A stretch of DNA of 12,856 nucleotides from NCBI GenBank assembly GCA_900549355.1, contig UROA01000049.1, forward strand, positions 1-12,856, given 5' to 3'. This DNA comes from an uncultured Collinsella sp. Lineage in GTDB: Bacteria > Actinomycetota > Coriobacteriia > Coriobacteriales > Coriobacteriaceae. Below are positions 1 to 6,298 of the stretch, piece by piece. The notes under the pieces were generated by a model, which saw only the letters and a program-made list of their open reading frames with translations, was not told the origin of the DNA and did no database searches. Made by a program: the position numbers and the translations under genes. The first letter of the stretch is position 1. Each line of letters starts with the position of its first letter.

Positions 1-84
1 AGCTTGCAGCGACGGACCTCAGGACACTCTTACACCACGTCTGCGCGCGCCACCGTCGAAATGGCGATGAAAGCACGATTTTGA
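1..84 (+). CDS. possible 3' end of an unidentified gene entering from the left edge
   Basis: Frame 1 is open from the first base to a TGA at 82-84 and gives 27 residues ending in MAMKARF. About two thirds of its third codon positions are G or C, as in the real genes here. The fragment contains LQRRTSGHSYTT, which faintly recalls the L-x-x-x-x-GHS-x-TT region near the C-terminus of tyrosine recombinases. The spacing is off, however, and no R-Y nucleophile follows. The minus strand of the same stretch is also open, from a GTG at 76 down to 1. This may be the end of a gene or chance, and no function can be assigned. Confidence 0.25.
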   Translation, partial: SLQRRTSGHSYTTSARATVEMAMKARF

Positions 85-246
85 TTCAACTGTTAGTCCT
101 TATAATGGACATATGTTGCGTAACTTAAGCAAATACTATCTTTTTATATGTTGCAAACAAAGTAGCAGTACTCATTTTTGCCATTTTTTGACCACGGCCT
201 TTGCGATAGATGTGCTGGCGGGTTCGAATCCCTTTGCGATGGGCCC

Positions 247-277
247 AAAAAAGAAAGGCCCCCATTGCTGGGAGCCT
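247..277 (-). terminator. intrinsic terminator of copy A, minus strand
   Basis: AGGCCCCC (256-263) pairs with GGGAGCCT (270-277) in an 8-bp stem that includes one G-U pair and has a 6-base loop. Read on the minus strand, it is followed by a T-rich run (TTCTTTTTT, 255 to 247). It lies downstream of the truncated tRNA end at 288-304, as the intact tRNA-Val lies upstream of its own terminator. Confidence 0.7.
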
Positions 278-287
278 ATCAAATCAG

Positions 288-304
288 TGGTGGGCGATGA
301 GGGA
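288..304 (-). pseudogene. truncated tRNA 3' end (17 nt), identical to tRNA-Val
   Basis: On the minus strand this is exactly the last 17 bases of the tRNA-Val at 472-547: position 60, the 3' half of the T-stem, the 3' acceptor strand, the discriminator A and CCA. Beyond 304 the match stops abruptly and unrelated GC-rich sequence follows. It is either the stub of a second, deleted tRNA-Val gene or an attachment-site duplication left by an integrating element. The sequence does not decide between them. Confidence 0.65.
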
Positions 305-400
305 TGTCCGCGTGCGGCTGGCGCCGCCCGCTTCCGCTTCGGGCCTGCGGCCCTCGCGTGCTGCGCTGGAAAACGCTTCGCGTTTCCTCAGCTCCGCACC

Positions 401-488
401 CTGGCGGGTTCGAATCCCATGAAATGGGCGCAAACAAAACGGTCCCCTTGCGAGGACCGTTTCCAATTCAGTGGTGGGCGATGAGGGA
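401..488. repeat. copy B of the tRNA-associated repeat block
   Basis: This holds the same 18-base T-arm-like sequence (401-418), a perfect terminator hairpin (437-462), and the 21-base segment 468-488 that runs into the intact tRNA-Val. The 18-base element is an inverted near-copy of the tRNA-Val T-arm: CTGGCGGG here against CTGGGGG in the tRNA, then the same TTCGAATCCC. The block is thus bounded by inverted T-arm sequences with a hairpin between them. Confidence 0.75.
431..462 (-). terminator. intrinsic terminator of tRNA-Val
   Basis: AAACGGTCC (437-445) pairs perfectly with GGACCGTTT (454-462) around an 8-base loop. On the minus strand the stem is followed by a T-rich tail (TTTTGTTTG). It lies about 10 bases past the tRNA CCA end. 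With A residues on one side and T residues on the other, it could also work in the plus direction. Confidence 0.8.
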
Positions 489-547
489 TTCGAACCCCCA
501 GCCTTGTGCGTGTAAAGCACCTGCGCTAACCGTTGCGCCAATCGCCC
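472..547 (-). tRNA. tRNA-Val (anticodon UAC)
   Basis: The minus strand folds as a full cloverleaf. The acceptor stem GGGCGAT/ATCGCCC is perfect and the D-stem is GCGC/GCGC. The anticodon loop TTTACAC places UAC at 34-36, which reads GUA and related valine codons. The T-arm is GGGGG-TTCGAAT-CCCTC, and CCA is encoded. Positions 27 and 43 appear to be a G-A mismatch at the base of the anticodon stem, leaving four clear pairs. The gene stands alone, opposite to all protein genes here, with its own promoter upstream and a hairpin terminator downstream. A stub of an identical 3' end lies at 288-304. Confidence 0.95.
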
Positions 548-557
548 GTGCGGAGAG

Positions 558-586
558 AGTATAGCAAAACAATCGCCCCATTCACC
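558..586 (-). promoter_or_regulatory. probable promoter of tRNA-Val
   Basis: On the minus strand there is a TATACT -10 box (plus positions 558-563). A weak GGTGAA -35 (581-586) lies 17 bases upstream. The -10 box is about 10 bases from the mature tRNA 5' end at 547, which is normal for a tRNA gene. Confidence 0.55.
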
Positions 587-677
587 TCATATCCATTAAA
601 GGTAACCGGCGCGTGTCACAGCGGAGCTGATTCAGTTGAGATTGCCTGAACATTCCGCCCCTCTTTACGCCCTCGGG

Positions 678-683
678 TATACT
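678..683 (+). promoter_or_regulatory. probable -10 box for asnB
   Basis: TATACT lies about 50 bases before the asnB start, giving a leader of roughly 45 bases. No good -35 hexamer is found at the usual distance, so this is either a weak or activator-dependent promoter, or a chance match. Confidence 0.4.
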
Positions 684-734
684 CAAAAGCTACTGATTCG
701 ATTTGATGCCCAGCAACAGCAGAGGGGATAGTAT

Positions 735-2615
735 ATGTGCGGTTTTGTCGGTTTTGTCGGTGGGACGGATAACCAATCCGAGGTGCTCACCAAGATGATG
801 GACCGCATCGTCCATCGCGGTCCCGACATGGGCGGTCAGTTTATCGACGGCCGCGTTGCCCTCGGCTTCCGCCGCCTGTCGATCCTCGACCTGACCGAGG
901 CTGGCGCCCAACCCATGGCCAACGAGGACGGTAGCGTCGTCATTGTCTTCAACGGCGAGATCTACAACTTCCAAGAACTCCGTTCCGAGCTCGAGGCCAA
1001 GGGCTACAAGTTCCACTGCGGCGCCGACACCGAGAGCCTCCTGCACGGCTACGAGGAGTGGGGCGAGGCCGTTCTCGATCGCCTGCGCGGTATGTACGCC
1101 TTCGTCATCTGGGACAAAAAGAAGAACAAGCTTTTTGGCGCCCGCGACATCTTTGGCATCAAGCCGCTCTACTACTATCCCATGGCCGATGCGGGCGACG
1201 GCGCTCCGGGCGTGCTCTTTGGTTCCGAGATCAAGAGCTTCCTGGACTACCCGCACTTCCACAAGGCGGTCAACAAAAAGGCTCTGCGTCCGTACATGAC
1301 GCTGCAGTATTCGGCAACCGAGGAGACCTTCTTCGAGGGTGTCTACAAGCTGCCGCCGGCGCACTACTTTACCGTCGATATCCCGACCGGCAAGATGAAC
1401 ATCGAGCGTTACTGGGATTGCGATTACTCTGCCGTCGAGAAGCCGTTCGAAGAGTATGTCGATGAGCTGGACGAGGTCGTGCACGAGAGCGTCGAGGCCC
1501 ATCGCATCGCCGACGTCAAGGTCGCGTCGTTCCTCTCCGGTGGCGTCGACTCCAGCTACATCGCCGCTTGCCTCATGCCCGACAAGACCTTCTCGGTGGG
1601 CTTTGACTACAAGAACTTCAACGAGACCAACTACGCCAAGGAGCTTTCCGATAAGCTCGGCGTCGAAAACGTTCGCAAGATGATTACCGCCGACGAGTTC
1701 TTCGGTGCGCTCGAGGACATCCAGTATCACATGGACGAGCCGCAGTCCAACCTGTCTTCCGTGCCGCTGTGGTTCTTGGCCGAGATGGCCCGCAAGGACG
1801 TCACCGTCGTGCTTTCGGGCGAAGGCGCCGACGAGCTCTTTGGCGGCTACGCCTACTACGAGGACACGGTCCCGGTGCGCAAGTACAAAAAGATGGTGCC
1901 GCTGCCCATCCGTCGCGCGCTCGGTAATCTGGCGCTGCATATGCCGTACTTCAAGGGACATAACTTCCTGGTCAAGGGTGCCGAGATTCCCGAGAAGTCG
2001 TTCCTGGGACAGGCTCTGGTATGGCCGGAGCGCGAGGTCGACGGCGTGCTCAAGCCCGAGTACAACACCGGCGATGGCGCCTTCGAGCTTGCCGCTCCCA
2101 TCTATGCGCGCGTGAAGGGTCAGCCCGAGCTGGTCAAGAAGCAGTACCTGGACATGAACATGTGGCTCCCGGGCGACATTCTGCTCAAGGCCGACAAGAT
2201 GTGCATGGCACACTCGCTGGAGCTGCGCGTGCCCTTCTTGGACCGCAAAGTCATGGAGTTCGCCGAGCACATTCCCGACCGCTACCGCATCAACGAGAAC
2301 GGCAACAAACAGGTACTCCGCCACGCTGCCAACAAGTCGCTGCCCGATGAGTGGGCCACCCGTCCCAAGGTGGGCTTCCCGGTGCCGATTGTCTACTGGC
2401 TGCGCGAGCAAAAGTGGTACGACTACGTCAAGGAGTACTTCACCGCGCCGTGGGCAAGTGAGTTCTTCGATACCGACGAGCTCATGCACCTGCTCGACCT
2501 GCACTTTGCGGGCAAGGGCGATTTCCAGCGTAAGATCTATACGCCGCTCGTGTTCTTGGTGTGGTACAAGCGCTTCTTTATCGACGAGGACCAGCCCGCT
2601 GTTCAGGCTGCCTAG
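735..2615 (+). CDS. asnB: asparagine synthase (glutamine-hydrolysing), AsnB
   Basis: AsnB makes asparagine from aspartate, ATP and glutamine in the cytosol. The 626-residue protein has the normal family length and both domains. The N-terminal class II glutaminase has Cys2 as nucleophile after Met removal, an RLS motif at about 47-49, NGEIYN at 73-78 and Asp98. The C-terminal synthetase has the PP-loop SGGVDSS at 268-274, GEGADELFGGY at 362-372 and an ADK motif at 486-488. The ATG at 735 is set by GAGGGG at 722-727 and by the requirement for Cys at position 2. The gene is alone between a candidate promoter and a strong terminator, so it looks monocistronic. Some relatives amidate peptidoglycan precursors instead, such as corynebacterial LtsA. 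Plain asparagine synthesis is the simplest reading, since the adjacent MurE does not look diaminopimelate-specific. Confidence 0.95.
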   Translation: MCGFVGFVGGTDNQSEVLTKMMDRIVHRGPDMGGQFIDGRVALGFRRLSILDLTEAGAQPMANEDGSVVIVFNGEIYNFQELRSELEAKGYKFHCGADTESLLHGYEEWGEAVLDRLRGMYAFVIWDKKKNKLFGARDIFGIKPLYYYPMADAGDGAPGVLFGSEIKSFLDYPHFHKAVNKKALRPYMTLQYSATEETFFEGVYKLPPAHYFTVDIPTGKMNIERYWDCDYSAVEKPFEEYVDELDEVVHESVEAHRIADVKVASFLSGGVDSSYIAACLMPDKTFSVGFDYKNFNETNYAKELSDKLGVENVRKMITADEFFGALEDIQYHMDEPQSNLSSVPLWFLAEMARKDVTVVLSGEGADELFGGYAYYEDTVPVRKYKKMVPLPIRRALGNLALHMPYFKGHNFLVKGAEIPEKSFLGQALVWPEREVDGVLKPEYNTGDGAFELAAPIYARVKGQPELVKKQYLDMNMWLPGDILLKADKMCMAHSLELRVPFLDRKVMEFAEHIPDRYRINENGNKQVLRHAANKSLPDEWATRPKVGFPVPIVYWLREQKWYDYVKEYFTAPWASEFFDTDELMHLLDLHFAGKGDFQRKIYTPLVFLVWYKRFFIDEDQPAVQAA

Positions 2616-2640
2616 CCTCGGCTGACGAACGCCTGCGCGT

Positions 2641-2665
2641 AACGGCTCCTCCGGGAGCCGTTTTT
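2641..2665 (+). terminator. intrinsic terminator after asnB
   Basis: AACGGCTCC (2641-2649) pairs perfectly with GGAGCCGTT (2654-2662) around a TCCG loop, and a run of five T ends at 2665. It lies 25 bases after the asnB stop codon. Confidence 0.92.
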
Positions 2666-2692
2666 GCGTGGGTGCGTTTCAGTTACTATAAA
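2664..2692 (+). promoter_or_regulatory. murE: probable promoter of murE
   Basis: A TTGCGT -35 box (2664-2669) is spaced 17 bases from a TATAAA -10 box (2687-2692). The -35 box overlaps the T-run of the asnB terminator, so one unit ends where the next begins. The murE ATG is about 27 bases after the expected transcription start. Confidence 0.65.
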
Positions 2693-2726
2693 ACCGTCCC
2701 TGCCAAATGGCTGAGAAAGGTGAAAG

Positions 2727-4289
2727 ATGCACCATTCGGATTCCGCGACCGTGACCACGGTCGATACGCTTGCCAAACTGCTCGATGTGTGCGGCGAGCT
2801 GCGCGCATCAGAGCGGGTTGACGAGCGTGCCGTGACCGGTTGCTCGTTTGATTCGCGCGCGGTCTCGGCAGGTGACGTGTTCTTCTGTAAAGGTGCTGCC
2901 TTTAAGCCCGCGTTTTTGAGCATGGCGCTCGATGCGGGCGCCGTCGCATTTGTGTGCGAGGAGTCGCTGGTCGAGTCTCTGGAGCCGCTGGCGAAGGAGA
3001 GCAGTGCTGCGATGCTGGTTGTTGATAGTGTTCGCACGGCCATGGCCCTGCTGCCGCCGGAGGTCTACGACCGTCCCGACTACGACGTCAAGATTGTGGG
3101 CATCACCGGCACCAAGGGAAAGACCACGGCCGCTTTTATGCTCCAGTCCATCATCAAGGCGGCGGGCGAGTCCTGCGGCATGATCGGCTCGGTGAGCACC
3201 GACGATGGTATCGAGTGCTACGAGAGCACCAATACTACGCCCGAGGCCCCCGAGGTCTGGCGCCATATCGCCAACTGTCGTGAGTCCGGTCGCCAGTCCA
3301 TGGTCATGGAGGTTTCGAGCCAGGCGCTCAAGTACCAACGCGTCGAGAATCTGCCGTTTGACGTGGCGTGCTTCCTCAACATCGGCCGCGACCACATCTC
3401 GCCGATCGAACACCCCACGTTTGAGGATTATTTTGAGAGCAAGCTCAGGATTTTTGACCAGGCAAAGACCGCCGTGGTGAATCTGGGCACCGAAGAGGTC
3501 GACCGTGTGCTGGAGGCAGCGTCGACGGCCGAGCGCTTGGTGACCGTTGGCGTCGAGCATCCCGAGGCAAGCCTGTGGGCGAGCGACGTACGCATGGTCG
3601 GCTTTAGCATCGAGTTCAACTTGCATGGCCTGTGTGCCGACGAGTCCGAGGCGGGGGAGAAGGTTCTGCTGGGTATCGCGGGAGACTTTAACGTGGAAAA
3701 CGCGCTGGTCGCTATCGCCGCTGCGCGCGAGATCGGCATCGGTATCGATGCCATCAAGAAGGGCCTCTCCAAACTGCGTGTACCGGGCCGTATGGAGGTC
3801 GTGGAGTCGAAGGACGGTCGCGTGATCTGCGTCGTCGACTACGCGCACAACCAGCTTTCGTTCCGTTCGCTTTTCTCGTCGGTCAAGCGCGCGTTTCCCG
3901 CCAGCCCGGTCGTTGCGGTGTTTGGTGCCGCTGGCGGCAAGGCGCAGGAGCGCCGTGAGCAGCTTCCGCGCGAAGCCGCACCATATTCCGACCTGATGAT
4001 CTTTGCCAACGAGGACCCGGCTCACGAGGACCCGATGAAGGTCTGTCGCGAGCTTGCCGAACATGTCCCCGACGATACGCCGAACAAGATCATTCTCGAT
4101 CGCGAAGCCGCTGTGTACGCGGCGTTCAAGGCGGCGCGCGAGGAGTACGTCAACCCCGATGCTCCTACCATTGTCTTGCTGCTGGCAAAGGGTGACGAGG
4201 AGCTCATGCACGTGGGCGACGAGTTCGTGCCCATCGAGAGCGACCTTTCGCTGGCCAATCGCCTGATCGATGTTACCCAGTTTGACTAA
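2727..4289 (+). CDS. murE: UDP-MurNAc-tripeptide synthetase MurE, lysine-type branch
   Basis: This Mur ligase adds the third amino acid of the peptidoglycan stem peptide to UDP-MurNAc-L-Ala-D-Glu, using ATP in the cytosol. At 520 residues it shows the N-terminal substrate domain, the P-loop GTKGKTT (128-134), EVSSQAL with Gln199, LNIGRDHISPIEHP, the carbamylated-lysine candidate Lys239 (ESKLRIF), VPGRMEV and DYAHN. The diamino-acid pocket reads NEDPAHEDP (428-436), where diaminopimelate enzymes have DNPR. The missing Arg, and the Gln in place of the usual His, match my memory of the L-lysine enzymes of lactobacilli and streptococci. I therefore infer lysine or ornithine rather than diaminopimelate. 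An AAAGGTGA site at 2716-2723 supports the ATG. MurI, two genes downstream, supplies the D-glutamate. Confidence 0.92.
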   Translation: MHHSDSATVTTVDTLAKLLDVCGELRASERVDERAVTGCSFDSRAVSAGDVFFCKGAAFKPAFLSMALDAGAVAFVCEESLVESLEPLAKESSAAMLVVDSVRTAMALLPPEVYDRPDYDVKIVGITGTKGKTTAAFMLQSIIKAAGESCGMIGSVSTDDGIECYESTNTTPEAPEVWRHIANCRESGRQSMVMEVSSQALKYQRVENLPFDVACFLNIGRDHISPIEHPTFEDYFESKLRIFDQAKTAVVNLGTEEVDRVLEAASTAERLVTVGVEHPEASLWASDVRMVGFSIEFNLHGLCADESEAGEKVLLGIAGDFNVENALVAIAAAREIGIGIDAIKKGLSKLRVPGRMEVVESKDGRVICVVDYAHNQLSFRSLFSSVKRAFPASPVVAVFGAAGGKAQERREQLPREAAPYSDLMIFANEDPAHEDPMKVCRELAEHVPDDTPNKIILDREAAVYAAFKAAREEYVNPDAPTIVLLLAKGDEELMHVGDEFVPIESDLSLANRLIDVTQFD

Positions 4290-4298
4290 TGAACCATG

Positions 4299-4331
4299 AT
4301 GGCGGCGGCGCCCTGAGTGCGCTGTCGCCAT
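4299..4331 (+). other. strong hairpin between murE and the HAD gene, no U tract
   Basis: ATGGCGGCGGCGC (4299-4311) pairs along all 13 bases with GCGCTGTCGCCAT (4319-4331), with two G-U wobbles and a 7-base loop. It begins 10 bases after the murE stop. No T-run follows, so it may be an RNA processing or stability element, or a Rho-type or bidirectional stop, rather than a classic terminator. Confidence 0.6.
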
Positions 4332-4396
4332 AAGCGTGTTCCCTCAATCAAAACATGCCGTCCAAGTCCAAACCCTTCTACGTAAACGGAGTAACC

Positions 4397-5308
4397 ATGT
4401 CCCACAATACCCTGCCGACCGTTGCCGAGCTTTCGGGCGAGATGCGCGAGCGCTTGGCCAAGGTCAAGTACGTCTTTACCGACCTGGATGCCACGATGCT
4501 CGCACCCGGCTCGTGCGTGCTGCGCGACAACGACGGCAACCCCTCGACCAAACTCGTCGAGGCCGTCGTGGCGCTCGCTCGCGCTGGTATTCAGGTGGTT
4601 CCCACCTCGGGCCGCAACCGTACCATGATCCACGAGGATGCGCGCGTGCTCGGCCTCAACTCCTACATCGGCGAGATGGGCGGCCTGGTCATGTACGACC
4701 TCAAAGCCAACGATTGGGAGTATCTGACCGGCGACATGCCCTACGACTCCTCTTGCGGCCTCACGCCGCACCAGGTGATCGAGCAGACCGGCGTGTGCGA
4801 GAAGATCCTCGCCCGCTGGCCGCACAAGATCGAGTATCACAACGACATGTCGACCGGCTACAAGTACCGTGAGGTCACCGTCGGCATGCGCGGCGATGTG
4901 CCCGACGATGAGGTCCAGGCCATCCTGGACGAGGCCGGCTGCGGTCTGATCTGGGCTTGCAACGGCCATCTGACTCACCTGTCCAAGCCGACGACGCTCG
5001 AGCTCGATCGCGTCGAGGACGGTCGCGCATTCAACATCAACCCCGCGGGCCTCAACAAGGGCGTCGCTATTGCGCGCTTCTGCGAGCACCTAGGGATCGA
5101 GCGCGAGGAGACGTTGGCGCTCGGCGATTCCGAGTCCGATTTCTACATGGCCGATCACGTGGGCACGTTCTGCCTGGTCGAGAATGGCCTGACGAGCGCC
5201 GGCGCGCCCGAGTTCCTGGCTGCCTGCGAGAACGCTTTCGTTACGCGCGGCAAAATTGTCGACGGTTGGGCGGCGACGGCAGAGCTGCTGGTCGCGGCGC
5301 GTTCGTAG
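4397..5308 (+). CDS. HAD-superfamily (type IIB, Cof-like) sugar-phosphate phosphatase, substrate unknown
   Basis: This is a probable cytosolic magnesium-dependent phosphatase of 303 residues. All four HAD motifs are visible: motif I FTDLDATM with nucleophile Asp29 and acid Asp31, motif II PTSGRN, motif III Lys221 in LNKGVAI, and motif IV GDSESD with Asp244 and Asp248. The long segment between motifs II and III fits a C2B cap, as in sugar and mannosyl-3-phosphoglycerate phosphatases. In motif I, Ala32 takes the place of the usual Gly. The frame extends upstream to an ATG at 4355, but I choose 4397 because GGAG at 4388-4391 lies 5 bases before it. The gene sits between murE and murI with no strong terminator on either side, so it may be co-transcribed with them. 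The substrate cannot be read from the sequence. Confidence 0.85.
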   Translation: MSHNTLPTVAELSGEMRERLAKVKYVFTDLDATMLAPGSCVLRDNDGNPSTKLVEAVVALARAGIQVVPTSGRNRTMIHEDARVLGLNSYIGEMGGLVMYDLKANDWEYLTGDMPYDSSCGLTPHQVIEQTGVCEKILARWPHKIEYHNDMSTGYKYREVTVGMRGDVPDDEVQAILDEAGCGLIWACNGHLTHLSKPTTLELDRVEDGRAFNINPAGLNKGVAIARFCEHLGIEREETLALGDSESDFYMADHVGTFCLVENGLTSAGAPEFLAACENAFVTRGKIVDGWAATAELLVAARS

Positions 5309-5359
5309 CGCGGCGTCGCCGCACTTGGACATGTCTTTTCGAGAGAGACTGGTGAGGTA

Positions 5360-6244
5360 ATGTCCGATATCGAGAATCCGGCAGGCGACACGCGCCCGAT
5401 TGGCGTGTTCGATTCTGGTTTGGGCGGTCTGACGGTTGCGCGCGCGATTGCGACGGCGCTGCCGCACGAGTCCGTCTACTACTTTGGCGACACCAAGCGC
5501 TGCCCCTACGGCACGCGCACCGAGGATGAAGTGCGCTCGTTTGCGCTGCAGGCGGGCCGTTGGCTTTCGAAGCACGACGTCAAGATTATGGTCATCGCCT
5601 GCAACACGGCGACCGCTGCGGCCTTGCGTTTGGCCCAGCAGGTGCTCGACGTTCCCGTGATCGGCGTGATCGCGCCGGGTGCCCGTGCAGCAATCAACAG
5701 CACGCGTACGCGTCGCGTGGGCGTGCTCGCTACCAACCTCACCATTCGCTCGGGCGCCTACACGCGCGCCATTCAGGATCTAGATGCCGGCGTCGATGTA
5801 TACGGCTGTCCTGCCTCGAGCTTTGTCGAGGTTGTCGAACACGAGCTCGCCTCGGGTGCACATCTGCAGGAACAGTGGCTTGAGAACGAGGACATCTTCG
5901 ATACGCCTGCCGTGCGTGCGCTGGTGGGTGCCACGGTTGAGCCGCTGCGCGACCACGGTATCGATACCGTGGTGCTCGGCTGTACGCATTTCCCGCTGTT
6001 GGTGGGACCTATCCGCCATGCGCTGGGGCCTGGGGTGCGCGTCGTGAGTTCCGCCGAGGAGACCACACGCGAGCTGACCGATATCCTCACGCGCCGCGAG
6101 CAGCTGGCGGGCGACGACGCCGAGCCGCAGCATCGTTTTGCCACGACGGGCGATAACATTGCCGAGTTTGCGGTGGCGGGCAGCTTTATCTTTGGTCAGC
6201 CGCTCAAGAGCATCGAACATATCGATATCGATGAGCTGAAATAG
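5360..6244 (+). CDS. murI: glutamate racemase MurI
   Basis: MurI converts L-glutamate to D-glutamate for peptidoglycan, without cofactor, in the cytosol. Family motifs are complete: the N-terminal GVFDSGLGGLTV (15-26), YFGDTKRCPYG, and the two catalytic cysteines Cys81 (ACNTAT) and Cys208 (GCTHFPLL). At 294 residues it is slightly long, with a tail after the second catalytic motif. The ATG at 5360 follows GGTGAGG at 5351-5357. It is 51 bases after the HAD gene and 54 bases before rph, so all three may share a transcript. The order murI-rph-rdgB resembles the racE/rph/ysnA neighbourhood of Bacillus. Confidence 0.95.
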   Translation: MSDIENPAGDTRPIGVFDSGLGGLTVARAIATALPHESVYYFGDTKRCPYGTRTEDEVRSFALQAGRWLSKHDVKIMVIACNTATAAALRLAQQVLDVPVIGVIAPGARAAINSTRTRRVGVLATNLTIRSGAYTRAIQDLDAGVDVYGCPASSFVEVVEHELASGAHLQEQWLENEDIFDTPAVRALVGATVEPLRDHGIDTVVLGCTHFPLLVGPIRHALGPGVRVVSSAEETTRELTDILTRREQLAGDDAEPQHRFATTGDNIAEFAVAGSFIFGQPLKSIEHIDIDELK

Positions 6245-6298
6245 ATGTAAGGCAGCCGCCAAAGCCTCCGCCACATCTTTTGCCGAAAGGAAATTTCT

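Larger units (their letters stand above)
215..304. repeat. copy A of a tRNA-associated repeat block
   Basis: This block has three parts. First is an 18-base T-arm-like sequence at 215-232 (CTGGC then GGGTTCGAATCCC). Next is a terminator hairpin at 256-277. Last is a 21-base sequence at 284-304 that matches the 3' end of the neighbouring tRNA-Val. The first and last parts recur exactly in copy B, 186 and 184 bases downstream, while the hairpin sequence between them differs. The arrangement suggests an old duplication of the tRNA 3' flank. Confidence 0.75.
85..471. other. gene-free stretch with AT-rich island and tRNA-derived repeats
   Basis: I see no convincing protein gene here. Positions 77-190 are strikingly AT-rich for this genome. 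They hold a TATAAT at 101-106 inside a small dyad (GTCC at 96-99, GGAC at 107-110) and a direct repeat ATATGTTGC at 111-119 and 146-154. CCTTTGCGAT occurs at 198-207 and 231-240. Positions 305-400 are very GC-rich with small hairpins: GGGCC/GGCCC at 341-353, and a GGAAA(A)CG/CGTTTCC stem around 368-387. The rest consists of the tRNA-like repeats and terminators listed separately. Confidence 0.6.

Noticed and set aside
113..484. 123-codon plus frame in the tRNA-Val flank
   Set aside because: It has no Shine-Dalgarno, runs through two tRNA-like repeats and a terminator hairpin, and its composition changes midway.
690..2504. 604-codon open frame on the minus strand across asnB
   Set aside because: It is antisense to a clear AsnB with intact catalytic motifs. 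The strong GC bias at third positions produces long antisense frames, and no family is recognisable.
3321..3323. Gln199 in MurE as a lost catalytic histidine
   Set aside because: The lysine-type MurE branch, as I recall it, has the same Gln, and all other motifs are intact, so this is not a sign of inactivation.
2808..4331. 507-codon minus-strand frame across murE
   Set aside because: It is an antisense shadow. Its start falls inside the hairpin at 4299-4331, and its sequence resembles no family.
4355..4396. 14-codon N-terminal extension of the HAD phosphatase
   Set aside because: There is no ribosome site before 4355. GGAG at 4388-4391 serves ATG 4397, and the HAD fold needs no extra residues.
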